Below, in pieces: positions 52,489 through 60,463 of a stretch of 64,000 nt of DNA (position 1 is its first letter; every line of letters begins with the position of its first letter). Under the pieces are notes generated by a model that saw nothing but the letters and a program-made list of their open reading frames with translations, ran no database searches and was not told where the DNA came from. The position numbers and the translations under genes are program-made. Source of the DNA: JBMNPT01 sp050943735 (GTDB lineage: Bacteria > Bacillota > Clostridia > Oscillospirales > RGIG577); contig JBMNPT010000001.1 in the NCBI GenBank assembly GCA_050943735.1, positions 124,001-188,000 on the forward strand, written 5' to 3'.

Positions 52489-52825
52489 GTGGAATACACC
52501 TGTGGCGACTATCTTATTCCTGATCTTGTGTTATGGGACACAAAAGAGTATCATATCGGGAAATACGGTCGGATGCGCCGTACTTAAAAGAACACCGGTC
52601 CATTCTGTATACTAATTTCATTGTCACCCCAAAGTGATTTCCCCCCTTGGAGGAAAACGACACTGCTTGCCGGTAACGACTGAAAATCATTGAAAAAGCC
52701 ATGATGCAGCAAGAGGGTGTCACAGAATCCCTAAAAGCTGCCAACCAGATGGCATGGGGGCGCTCCATGACTCCATCCACATCAGGGTTGAGGAAATTGT
52801 CCTGGCTGAGCTGGTCTACTGTTGA
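52489..52825 (+). pseudogene. tnpV remnant (transposon-encoded protein)
   Basis: The stretch carries TnpV-like pieces in changing frames: GDYLIPDLVLWD, IGKYGRMRR, YLKEHRSILYTN, EKAMMQQEGVTESLKA, and finally EEIVLAELVYC before the stop at 52823-52825. At least two frameshifts and one stop interrupt it. TnpV genes accompany mobilisable and conjugative elements of Clostridia. It shows that a mobile element once occupied this site. Confidence 0.65.
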
Positions 52826-52837
52826 GAGAGGAACGCA

Positions 52838-53113
52838 ATGATTTTAGAAGCCATGTATAACGGAAAGTTTTATCCCTGTGAAACAATAATGCCCATGTCC
52901 CCGAAATACCACAAGGCAGTCAAAACCTGTGAAGCGTTGATGGGACAGCTATCCCAGCGGCTCAGCAAAGAGGACTATGTGCTGGTGGAAGAGCTCCGGG
53001 CGCAGACCGCTATCGCTCAATGCGAGGAAACCGAGAGCCATTTCAAGTATGGCTTTTCGGTTGGGCTGATCGTCCAGCAGGAAGCCCATGAACAGCTGCA
53101 ATGTAAAAAGTAG
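52838..53113 (+). CDS. DUF6809-like mobile-element protein
   Basis: The 91-residue protein (MILEAMYNGKFYPCE at the N-terminus, SHFKYGFSVGLIVQ near the C-terminus) matches in layout the small acidic helical proteins carried by clostridial conjugative elements. GAGAGGAA precedes the ATG. It is intact but lies between two broken element genes. Function unknown. Confidence 0.65.
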   Translation: MILEAMYNGKFYPCETIMPMSPKYHKAVKTCEALMGQLSQRLSKEDYVLVEELRAQTAIAQCEETESHFKYGFSVGLIVQQEAHEQLQCKK

Positions 53114-53119
53114 CAAAAT

Positions 53120-53169
53120 AGATATACCCTGCCAGAAACAGATTCCTTCTGTACTGGCGGGGTATATCT
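53120..53169. terminator. Hairpin between element genes
   Basis: AGATATACCCTGCCAG (53120-53135) pairs with CTGGCGGGGTATATCT (53154-53169) with one G-U pair, and inner bases pair further. It has no clear U-tract, so an element-specific inverted repeat is also possible. It also marks the point where the relaxase relic begins, about 10 bp further on. Confidence 0.5.
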
Positions 53170-53179
53170 ATATCCTCTC

Positions 53180-53892
53180 GGACACAATCCTCATGCCCAC
53201 ATCCTGCTGACAGTGCGCCCGCTGAATGAAAAGGGAAAATGGCAGTATAAGACCGAGAAAGAATCTGTCTGCGTCAACGACGGCAAGGAACGGGGCTTTA
53301 GCGCCGCCGAGTTCCAATAGGCACAGGCCGATGGATGGGAGAAACAGTATTGGTACAAGGTGGGAAAAAAGAAGGTGTATATGGTCTCTTCCGCAGCGCA
53401 GGCACAGGGGTATAAACGGGTGTCCAAGTACCCCAAAAGCACTGAATTTGGCAGGCAGAATCCCATCATGAAACGCTGGAACAGCGACAAACAGATTGTC
53501 CTATGGCGAGCTGCATGGGCGGATGCGGCAAACCGCCATCTGGAGCGTGCCGGACATGACGAACGCATCGCCCACCACAGCCATGCTGAGCGTGGTTTGC
53601 TGGAACGGCCTACGGTTCATGAGGGTGTGGTTGCAGGACCATGGAGAATCTACCAAAAAACCTCCTGCTGTGCTGCTATCAGCTGGGGTATCTCCGCAAG
53701 GTCAAGGAACGCCTGAACACCTCTCTGAATACGCCGTACCCTGCCCTGAACAAGTATGCCGGGCTTCGGGAGCAGGCGTAGGGCTTTGATCCAGTGCAGT
53801 TCTATGAAGCAAAACAAGCCATTTGCCCCGAAAAGGAGCAGGAAGTAACCGGGCACAGCAGGTTTTTGGTGAAAAGTACAGCCCGCTTTTGA
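53180..53892 (+). pseudogene. MobA/MobL-type relaxase relic
   Basis: Translation from 53180 gives GHNPHAHILLTVRPLNEKGKW, matching the histidine motif (HAH) and following part of MobA/MobL (MobQ) relaxases. It continues through an in-frame TAG near 53318 to KYPKSTEFGRQNP, WRAAWADAANRHLERAGHDE and HHSHAERGLLERPTVHEGV. After 53650 the remaining pieces (LCCYQLGYLRKVKERLN) are shifted. The N-terminal catalytic tyrosine region is missing and the stop is fixed. It is a decayed mobilisation gene. Confidence 0.8.
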
Positions 53893-54127
53893 TGTTTAAC
53901 AGCAAAAAAAGTGGTTTCCCGTATGCTGCATGAGGATATAGATCGACAGACCACCTCAAGAATGGTGTCACAAATACAGATAAAACAGTGGACTTCACAT
54001 AAAAACAAAAGGGAAGGACAGGAACTTTGAAACAATTTAGCATATCAAAAGGCATTCTTTTGAGCAGGTTTCTGATGTATTTACTGTCATACTTGAAAAT
54101 AATTCAATATCTCAAAAACCACATATA

Positions 54128-54159
54128 TTGTAAACTTAATGGCGCGACTAAGTTGACAA
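54128..54159. promoter_or_regulatory. BirA-type biotin operator
   Basis: TTGTAAACTT (54128-54137) and AAGTTGACAA (54150-54159) form a dyad with nine of ten positions symmetric and a 12-bp centre. This matches the known BirA operator plan (TTGTAAAC, about 16 bp, GTTTACAA). It overlaps the -35 hexamer, so bound BirA would block transcription of the biotin operon. Confidence 0.75.
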
Positions 54160-54182
54160 TTTTGAAAAAGAGATGTTATACT
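54153..54182 (+). promoter_or_regulatory. Promoter of the birA-bioYBDA operon
   Basis: TTGACA (54153-54158) and TATACT (54177-54182) are 18 bp apart, 25 bp upstream of the birA start. The -35 lies inside the BirA-type operator. Confidence 0.8.
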
Positions 54183-54206
54183 CATACTGTTTGAAGAGGC
54201 GGTAGA

Positions 54207-55163
54207 ATGATAACCAAAGAAAAGGTTCTTGAATTATTTGAATCAAGCAGAGAGTTTATTTGTCAGGTGAAGGTATAGCTCATAAACTTTCTATATCCCG
54301 AGCTGCTGTTTGAAAAGCTGTTAAAGCTTTGCAAAACGGGGGTTATCTGATGGATGCTGTAACAAATAAAAGATACTGTTTTTCCAATCAAACCGATATT
54401 CTATCGGCACAGTAAATCCGCAAATATTGATGCTCCAAGATTCAAAATATGGAAATCTATGTGACGGATATCGTGGAATCCACCAATGCTTCTGTGCGGG
54501 ATAAAGCGAATATGGGAAACCCTGAAGGCCATATGATTCTTGCCAATGAGCAGACCGCTGGCCGCAGAAGATCGAGCCGCAGCTTCTTTTTTTCTAAAGA
54601 TACCGATGTATATATGAGTTTGCTTTGCACCCCGAAAACTCCTCTGCTCAATAAGCTGTCAGAATTACCACAATGGCTGTGGTATCGAAGTAGTGTCTGA
54701 TGAAAAAGCGGAGATTAGATGGGTAAATGATATTTTTGTACGTGGTAAAAAGGTCTGCGGTATTTTAACAATAGGCTCATTTAATCTTGAAAGCGGTTTG
54801 TTGGACTATGCTGTGCTTGGGCTTGGAATCAACATTTATAAACTGAAGGACGGCTTTCCGGATGAGCTATTTTCTATTGCGGGAGCTGTTTTTTAGGAAA
54901 AATAAAACGATGTAAAAAACAGATTGGTTTTAATATTCTTAAACAGATTTTGCAGTTACTACTCTGCTGTAAATCAAACCCACTATGTGGAGCAATACCG
55001 AAATCAAAGTTTTGTAATTGGCAAACAAGTCACTCTTAGGGGTTTCAATCAATCAAAAAACGCTGTTGTCGTTGATATAGACAATGAGTGCCGCTTGTTA
55101 GTGAAATATCCTGATGGTATAGAAGATTGCTATTCATCAGGCGAAATTAGTATGTGTTTTTAA
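54207..55163 (+). pseudogene. birA: birA pseudogene (biotin repressor/biotin protein ligase)
   Basis: Starting at ATG 54207, the pieces show a BirA HTH (GIAHKLSISRAAV), then the ligase part (DIVESTNASVRDKA, ANEQTAGRRRSSRSF, RWVNDIFVRGKKVCGIL, LLDYAVLGLGIN) and the C-terminal SH3-like domain (VIGKQVTLRGFNQ). A frameshift follows about residue 19, the conserved Trp of AAVWKAV is a TGA stop, a stop occurs after the HTH, and part of the ligase core is deleted near 54665. Several frames are used. The gene cannot make a functional protein. An intact BirA must exist elsewhere for the operator to work. Confidence 0.88.
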
Positions 55164-55176
55164 ATTAGGAGGTTAT

Positions 55177-55716
55177 ATGCCAAAAAACAAGACAAAAGAT
55201 TTAGTTATGTGTTCCCTTTTTGTTGCCCTAATCGCAGTCGGCGCATTTATCAAAATTCCGGTTCCTGTTGTGCCGTTTACGCTGCAGCTGTTATTTACTA
55301 TGATGGCGGGCCTTCTGCTTGGTGGAAAACTCGGAGCCTTATCCGTCTGCGCGTATATTTTTATGGGGCTTATCGGACTTCCCGTGTTTGCAGAGGGCGG
55401 AGGCTTTGCCTATATCCTCAAACCGAGCTTTGGTTACATCATCGGTTTCGCGGTCGCTTCCTATGTGACAGGTGTCATTGCCAATAAGGTTTCTAACCCA
55501 AGCTATAAACGCTTGTTTGTGGCAAATTTTATCGGTCTTGGAATCGTCTATCTGTTCGGAATGGTATATTACTATTTGATGAGCAATTTTTACCTTGGCA
55601 CTCCGATTGGGCTGTGGCCACTGTTCCTGTATTGCTTTATTTTGGCTGTGCCGGGGGATATCGTGTTATGTATTCTCGGAGCATTTATTGGAAAAAGAAT
55701 GATTCCGATCATGTGA
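55177..55716 (+). CDS. bioY: Biotin ECF transporter S component BioY
   Basis: The 179-residue membrane protein has six predicted helices. KIPVPVVPFTLQLLFTMMAGLLLG and LPVFAEGGGF are BioY signatures that line the biotin site. TAGGAGG precedes the ATG at 4 bp. It imports biotin, alone or with an ECF module encoded elsewhere. First intact gene of the biotin operon, 13 bp behind the birA relic. Confidence 0.95.
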   Translation: MPKNKTKDLVMCSLFVALIAVGAFIKIPVPVVPFTLQLLFTMMAGLLLGGKLGALSVCAYIFMGLIGLPVFAEGGGFAYILKPSFGYIIGFAVASYVTGVIANKVSNPSYKRLFVANFIGLGIVYLFGMVYYYLMSNFYLGTPIGLWPLFLYCFILAVPGDIVLCILGAFIGKRMIPIM

Positions 55717-55741
55717 AAAAGCAGAATGTGAGGGTATGAAA

Positions 55742-56710
55742 ATGAACTTACATGAATTGACATCTGAAGTTTTGAACGGTAAACAGATCACAAGAGAAGA
55801 AGCGCTGTTTTTATATGAGCAGCCTCTCTCTGAATTATGCGAAAATGCCGATAAAATCCGCCGGTATTTTTGTGCCGATCAATTTGATATATGTACGATT
55901 GTGAATGCCAAAAGCGGAAACTGCTCTGAAAATTGCAAATTCTGCGCCCAGTCCGCGTGTAACCATACCGGTGCGATCACCTATCCGCTGCTGGACAAGG
56001 AGGAGATCGTGGCGCAGGCCAAGTGCAACCATGAACAGGGCGTGCTGCGCTATTCCATTGTTACATCCGGCAAGCGCCTCTCCGACCGGGAAGTGGATGA
56101 AATGTGCGAAGCTGTCCGGGCGATCAAAGAAAAAGTAGGGATCTCGGTTTGCGTTTCTTTTGGCCTACTGAATGAAGAGCAGTTTCGGAAGCTGAAAGAC
56201 GCCGGTGTGACGAGAGTACATAATAACCTGGAAACCTCTCGCAGAAATTTCCCGAACATCTGTACCACGCACACCTTCGAGGATAAGGTACAAGCGATCC
56301 GGGCAGCACAGGCCGCAGGGCTTTCCGTTTGCAGCGGCGGCATCATGGGGCTTGGTGAAACGGTGGAAGATCGGATTGACATGGCGCTTAGCCTGCGGGA
56401 ACTGGAGGTGCTCAGTGTACCTGTGAATATGCTGAACCCCATCCCCGGTACGCCGCTTGAGAACAACCGGAAACTGACGAAAGAAGATATGTGCAGGATC
56501 GTGGCGGTCTACCGTTTTATCCTACCGAAGGCGTCCATCCGCCTTGCGGGTGGAAGGGGCCTGCTACCAGACAAAGGAAAAAGCTGTTTTACCTCGGGGG
56601 CAAACGCGGCGATTTCGGGCGATATGCTGACGACCGCGGGCATCACGACCAAAACGGATATGGCATTGCTGAAAGAACTGGGATACGAGGTGAAGATCTG
56701 CAATGAGTAA
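55742..56710 (+). CDS. bioB: Biotin synthase BioB
   Basis: The radical-SAM enzyme inserts sulfur into dethiobiotin. The cluster motif NCSENCKFCAQSACN (CxxxCxxC) is intact, and the conserved NHNLET-like motif appears as RVHNNLETS. The start is set at ATG 55742 because GTGAGGG lies 7 bp upstream; ATG 55736 is the alternative. The 322 residues match the family. It overlaps bioD by 8 bp. Confidence 0.96.
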   Translation: MNLHELTSEVLNGKQITREEALFLYEQPLSELCENADKIRRYFCADQFDICTIVNAKSGNCSENCKFCAQSACNHTGAITYPLLDKEEIVAQAKCNHEQGVLRYSIVTSGKRLSDREVDEMCEAVRAIKEKVGISVCVSFGLLNEEQFRKLKDAGVTRVHNNLETSRRNFPNICTTHTFEDKVQAIRAAQAAGLSVCSGGIMGLGETVEDRIDMALSLRELEVLSVPVNMLNPIPGTPLENNRKLTKEDMCRIVAVYRFILPKASIRLAGGRGLLPDKGKSCFTSGANAAISGDMLTTAGITTKTDMALLKELGYEVKICNE

Positions 56711-57407
56711 GAATCTGTTTATCACCGGGACCGGCACAGATGTGGGCAAGACCTATGTGACGGGGCTGATCGTCAAAAAGCTGCGGGAAGGCGGAAAATC
56801 CGCCGCTTACTACAAGGCTGCCATGAGCGGCAATGACCGGCGTCCGGATGGCAGCCTGATCCCCAGTGACGCCTTGCAGGTGAAAATCATGTCCGGAATC
56901 GAGCAGCCGCTGGAAGAGATGTGCCCGTACATTTATGAGATGGCGGTTTCCCCGCATCTGGCAGCAAAATTTGAGGGAAATTCCGTTGAAATGGACTGTG
57001 TGCTCAAGAACTTTGATCAGGTATGCGATAAATATGAGTATGTCACTGCGGAAGGCTCGGGCGGTATTCTCTGCCCGCTTCGCTTTGATGAGCAAAAAAT
57101 CCAGCTGGAGGATTTTATCAAGGCCCGCAGCCTGGCCTGTCTGATGATCGCTGATGCGGGTCTCGGAACCATCAATGCGGTGGTCCTGACCGCTGAATAT
57201 ATGAACGCCCGCAAAATACCGGTGAAGGGCATCATCTTCAACCACTATGAGCCGGGCAATCCTTTGCACGAGGATAATAAACGGATGTGTGAAACCATGA
57301 CGGGCCTGAATGTGGTGGCCTGCGTCAAAGATGGCGATACCGATCTGGATATTCCTTTTGACGTGTTGGAAGGATTTTATGAGGAGAATGGAGGGGACGG
57401 AACATGA
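56703..57407 (+). CDS. bioD: Dethiobiotin synthetase BioD
   Basis: The 234-residue enzyme carboxylates 7,8-diaminononanoate with ATP and CO2. The P-loop FITGTGTDVGKTYVT near residues 6-20 is typical, and the second motif is AEGSGGILCP. The start lies in the end of bioB and the stop overlaps bioA, so the three enzymes are translationally coupled. Confidence 0.96.
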   Translation: MSKNLFITGTGTDVGKTYVTGLIVKKLREGGKSAAYYKAAMSGNDRRPDGSLIPSDALQVKIMSGIEQPLEEMCPYIYEMAVSPHLAAKFEGNSVEMDCVLKNFDQVCDKYEYVTAEGSGGILCPLRFDEQKIQLEDFIKARSLACLMIADAGLGTINAVVLTAEYMNARKIPVKGIIFNHYEPGNPLHEDNKRMCETMTGLNVVACVKDGDTDLDIPFDVLEGFYEENGGDGT

Positions 57408-58609
57408 TCTGGTTTCCGTATGAGCAGATGAAAACAATGAAGACCCCCTATAAGATCGTCAATGCAGAAGGGGTTTATCTGTATACCGAAGATCAGAAAC
57501 TGATCGATTCCGTGTCTTCCTGGTGGAGCGTGATCCACGGGTACAAGCACCCGGAACTCAATCAGGCAATTGAAACACAGTTGCAAAAATTCGCCCATGT
57601 AATGCTGGGCGGCCTGATCCATGAACCGGCAGAAAAGCTTTCCGCCAAGCTCCAGAGCTGGCTGCCGGGTGATCTGGATTACTGCTTTTTTTCTGATTCT
57701 GGCAGCGTTGCGGTAGAGGTTGCCCTAAAAATTGCACTGCAGTATTATATGAACCGGGAAGAAACACAGCGTACCATGGTATTGGCGTTAGAGCATGCCT
57801 ATCACGGGGATACTTTTAAAACCATGGAGGTGGGCGATGATGAGGACTACCATTTTGTCTTAAAGGCATACGGCGAAAGCAAAAATGTCCTTCATATTTC
57901 CACTGAGATTGATGCGCTTGAGCAAGCTTTTGCGGAATATCATGACCGTCTGAATTGCTTTATTGTTGAGCCCTTGCTGCAGGGTGCGGGCGGCATGAGA
58001 ATGTACGACGTTTCGTTCCTAAAACGGGCAAGGGAGCTTTGCGATCAATATGATGTGCTTCTTGTCTTTGATGAGGTTGCGACAGGCTTCGGGCGTACCG
58101 GCAACCGTTTTGTTGCCGATCTGGTTTTGCCGGATATTCTGGTTCTCGGCAAGGCTTTAACCGGCGGGTACATCGGTCACGCTGTCACTGTTGCCAACCG
58201 GAAGGTATATGAGGGCTTTTATGACGATAATCCCTCTCATGCTTTGATGCATGGTCCTACTTTCATGGGCAATGCGCTGGCCTGCAGCGTAGCCCTGAAG
58301 TCCATAGAAATATTTGAATCGCAGGAATATATGGCCAAAATCCGCAGGATTGAAGAAATCACCCGTCGTGAAATGAAAGAATTTGCCGATCCGCGTATTA
58401 AAGAAATCCGCATGATGGGTGCTTGTGTTTGCATTGAGGTCTATGATTTCAATACCATCAAGGGATACCAACAATTTGCGTATGAACGCGGTGTGTTCAG
58501 TCGTCCGTTCTTGAACTATCTGTATGCGATGGTTCCCTATGTGATCAAGGAAGACGAACTGGTGAAGGTCCTGAGTACAATGAAAGAATGGTTTTTACAA
58601 CACCCTTAA
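57404..58609 (+). CDS. bioA: Adenosylmethionine-8-amino-7-oxononanoate aminotransferase BioA
   Basis: The 401-residue class III PLP aminotransferase converts KAPA to diaminononanoate. SSWWSVIHGYKHPELN is the BioA substrate-site region, FDEVATGFGRTG contains the PLP-binding aspartate, and LGKALTGGYIG carries the PLP lysine. It is slightly shorter than the 430-residue Proteobacterial form. Last gene of the operon; no bioF, bioC or bioH follows, so the pimeloyl and KAPA steps are absent here. Confidence 0.95.
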   Translation: MIWFPYEQMKTMKTPYKIVNAEGVYLYTEDQKLIDSVSSWWSVIHGYKHPELNQAIETQLQKFAHVMLGGLIHEPAEKLSAKLQSWLPGDLDYCFFSDSGSVAVEVALKIALQYYMNREETQRTMVLALEHAYHGDTFKTMEVGDDEDYHFVLKAYGESKNVLHISTEIDALEQAFAEYHDRLNCFIVEPLLQGAGGMRMYDVSFLKRARELCDQYDVLLVFDEVATGFGRTGNRFVADLVLPDILVLGKALTGGYIGHAVTVANRKVYEGFYDDNPSHALMHGPTFMGNALACSVALKSIEIFESQEYMAKIRRIEEITRREMKEFADPRIKEIRMMGACVCIEVYDFNTIKGYQQFAYERGVFSRPFLNYLYAMVPYVIKEDELVKVLSTMKEWFLQHP

Positions 58610-58631
58610 TAAATCTTTTTTGTTTAGGCAT

Positions 58632-58781
58632 TTAGCGAATTATTGTTAATTGTGTATAGGTGAAAATGGTTGCCGGCAGTTTTGCTCTAGCATCCAGCTT
58701 GCGGAGAGCAATTACTTTGGAATCGTTCTTCGGTGCATACTCGTTGGCGAGTTGTTCTGCGTAAATTTTATCTGTGTTCAT
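58632..58781 (-). pseudogene. Truncated small protein gene (49 residues)
   Basis: On the minus strand AAGGAGG lies 7 bp before ATG 58781-58779. The product MNTDKIYAEQLANEYAPKND... up to ATIFTYT matches the start of a common clostridial membrane protein, often labelled dihydropteridine reductase. The frame then changes and ends after nine foreign residues, and the membrane helices that should follow are missing. It is most likely a broken copy. Confidence 0.5.
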
Positions 58782-59065
58782 GGCGTTGCCTCCTTCATTT
58801 GATGATTTTATTATACTGAAGAAAAGGATAGCAATGGAACAACATGAATAGGCGCTTGTGTTGAGTTAAGCTAAAATCAGCTAGATAATAACGGTGTACA
58901 CTTTTTATAATTTATTATACTACGATTACATAATTGTTCTGTTTTATATTGGAGAAAACATTTTTGACAACCAGACATCTTTGAATAAAAAACACTCCTT
59001 TTTCATCTGTTTAATTGAAAAAAGAGTGTTTTATTTAATTTTTTATGATTGTATACATCCAAAAT
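58782..59065. other. Non-coding AT-rich stretch with terminator hairpin
   Basis: No credible gene is seen. A hairpin (58989-59005 with 59016-59032, one mismatch in 17 bp) flanked by A and T runs is a likely bidirectional terminator between the biotin region and the sigma-factor region. Confidence 0.5.
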
Positions 59066-59100
59066 AAAAAAGAACGAAGCTTTCCGCTTCGCTCTTTTTT
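59066..59100. terminator. Terminator of the sigma/anti-sigma operon
   Basis: AAAAAAGAACGAAGC (59066-59080) pairs with GCTTCGCTCTTTTTT (59086-59100) with one A-C mismatch. It lies 58 bp downstream of the anti-sigma gene on the minus strand. Confidence 0.75.
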
Positions 59101-59158
59101 CCATTTTTTATAGTTCATTTATACTAAAAGAGAGTTCTATTTCACTTCTGGATTCATG

Positions 59159-59785
59159 TTACCCTTCTGTTTCAAAAATGCGGATCCATTCCAATTCAGA
59201 AAGCGGCACAGAAGATTGAATTGAATAAGAATAGGTTTTATCTTTCCAAACCGCTAAGGTATACATGTCGGATTCTCCTTTTAGTGATATGGACATATTG
59301 TTGCAGCTCAGTGTTAAGGTATCTGAGTAAGATGTGAAATCACCTGAAGGATCTGTTTCCCCAGCTATTTTACGGAAAACCAGATTCTGTAATTCACCAC
59401 TGTATTTTATTTCGGCCAATTTCTCCTGATAGGAGGTGTATTGAATCTCTGTGACAGCAAACGGAATATACCTCAAATCTTCCACTTCAAATCCCACAAG
59501 CTGGGAAAGTTCATCAGCTGAAGACGCTTTTTTTATACTGAGGATGGTGTTTCCAGTTCCTAACGGATTTTCAGGCTGGACTGGGGTACGGAAAGTGGTA
59601 AGGGATACGGTGCCGACAATTAGCAGTACCAAGCAGGCGGCAATGGTCATATATCGTTTTGCAAAGAAGAACGGAATGACTTTTTCTTTTTTCAAATTGG
59701 CATTCGCAATATTTTTCAAAATGCGAGATTTCATTTCTTCGGTTACTGCAATATGGTTCATGACCTCTTTGTATGCCTCACTCAA
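59159..59785 (-). CDS. Membrane anti-sigma factor with DUF4367-like C-terminal domain
   Basis: The 208-residue protein has a short cytosolic N-terminal helix region (1-42) able to hold a sigma factor, one transmembrane helix (about 44-62) and an extracellular domain. The latter (about 85-208) resembles DUF4367: VFRKIAGETDPSGDFTSYSD and the YTLAVWKDKTYSYSIQ end. The same domain closes the neighbouring S-layer-type protein. It overlaps the sigma gene by 8 bp, the standard arrangement for an ECF sigma and its anchor. Confidence 0.8.
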   Translation of the reverse strand: MSEAYKEVMNHIAVTEEMKSRILKNIANANLKKEKVIPFFFAKRYMTIAACLVLLIVGTVSLTTFRTPVQPENPLGTGNTILSIKKASSADELSQLVGFEVEDLRYIPFAVTEIQYTSYQEKLAEIKYSGELQNLVFRKIAGETDPSGDFTSYSDTLTLSCNNMSISLKGESDMYTLAVWKDKTYSYSIQSSVPLSELEWIRIFETEG

Positions 59786-60398
59786 AATCGTACGCCTCCT
59801 TTAAGATGGATTTCAATTTTTCGCGTCCGCGCATCAAACGGGAGCGGATTGTAGATTCCTTTTCCTTCAGTATGTCAGCAATTTGGGCTGTTGGCAGATC
59901 TTCGTAATAGAACAGGTGGATGACTTCTCTGTATTTGACAGGAAGCATTTTTACAGCATCCCATATAAAAGACAGGTCCTCCCGCTGTTCGGCCACCAAT
60001 GTCTCATTCAATTCATCTGTACTGCGTATTTTGTTATAATCAATACGGTTTTTGCTCAAATTTCCCGCCACACGAAAAAGCCATGCTTTTTCGTGTGATT
60101 CATTTTCTAAAACAGGTGCGGTTTTTAAGTATTGAATCAGTGTATCCTGTAAGACTTCTTCGGCGTCGGTCATATTGTGCAGATAAGAATAAGCAAGGCG
60201 AAGGATACTATTTCCATAATGTTCTACTATTTCCTCTGCTTTTTGATTGATAGATGTGCGCTCAGCAGTGATTTCCTGTGTATGATTCCTTGCAATGGCC
60301 GCAAACCGCAGCAATAATTGAGATGCCCATGATTGGATAAAGGAATAGAGCCGCTCTGCCGGGTCCCAAAGAGTGGCGTAGTAATTTGTTTTTATCAA
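59778..60398 (-). CDS. ECF-type RNA polymerase sigma factor
   Basis: The start is TTG 60398-60396, placed 8 bp after AGGAG; an upstream GTG in the same frame (60431) has no ribosome site. The 206-residue product has sigma region 2 (NSILRLAYSYLHNMTDAEEVLQDT, about 65-90) and region 4 (LPVKYREVIHLFYYEDL and the HTH TAQIADILKEKESTIRSRL, about 155-195). The first 40 residues are extra compared with typical ECF factors. It is coupled to the anti-sigma factor and lies downstream of the S-layer-type gene. Confidence 0.85.
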   Translation of the reverse strand: MIKTNYYATLWDPAERLYSFIQSWASQLLLRFAAIARNHTQEITAERTSINQKAEEIVEHYGNSILRLAYSYLHNMTDAEEVLQDTLIQYLKTAPVLENESHEKAWLFRVAGNLSKNRIDYNKIRSTDELNETLVAEQREDLSFIWDAVKMLPVKYREVIHLFYYEDLPTAQIADILKEKESTIRSRLMRGREKLKSILKEAYDFE

Positions 60399-60424
60399 TG
60401 TTTTTTCTCCTGTGATATAAATGG

Positions 60425-60449
60425 GCCGCACGGGATTTTTCCGTGCGGC
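60425..60449 (-). terminator. Hairpin between the S-layer-type gene and the sigma gene
   Basis: GCCGCACGG (60425-60433) pairs with CCGTGCGGC (60441-60449). On the minus strand it lies 14 bp after the S-layer-type gene and 26 bp before the sigma start, without a long U-run. It could attenuate transcription. Confidence 0.55.
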
Positions 60450-60463
60450 GCTTTAAAACATGG

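Noticed and set aside
53650..53781. Separate small gene starting MENLPKNLLLCCYQLGYL
   Set aside because: No ribosome site, and the sequence resembles a shifted downstream piece of the relaxase, so it was merged into the relic.
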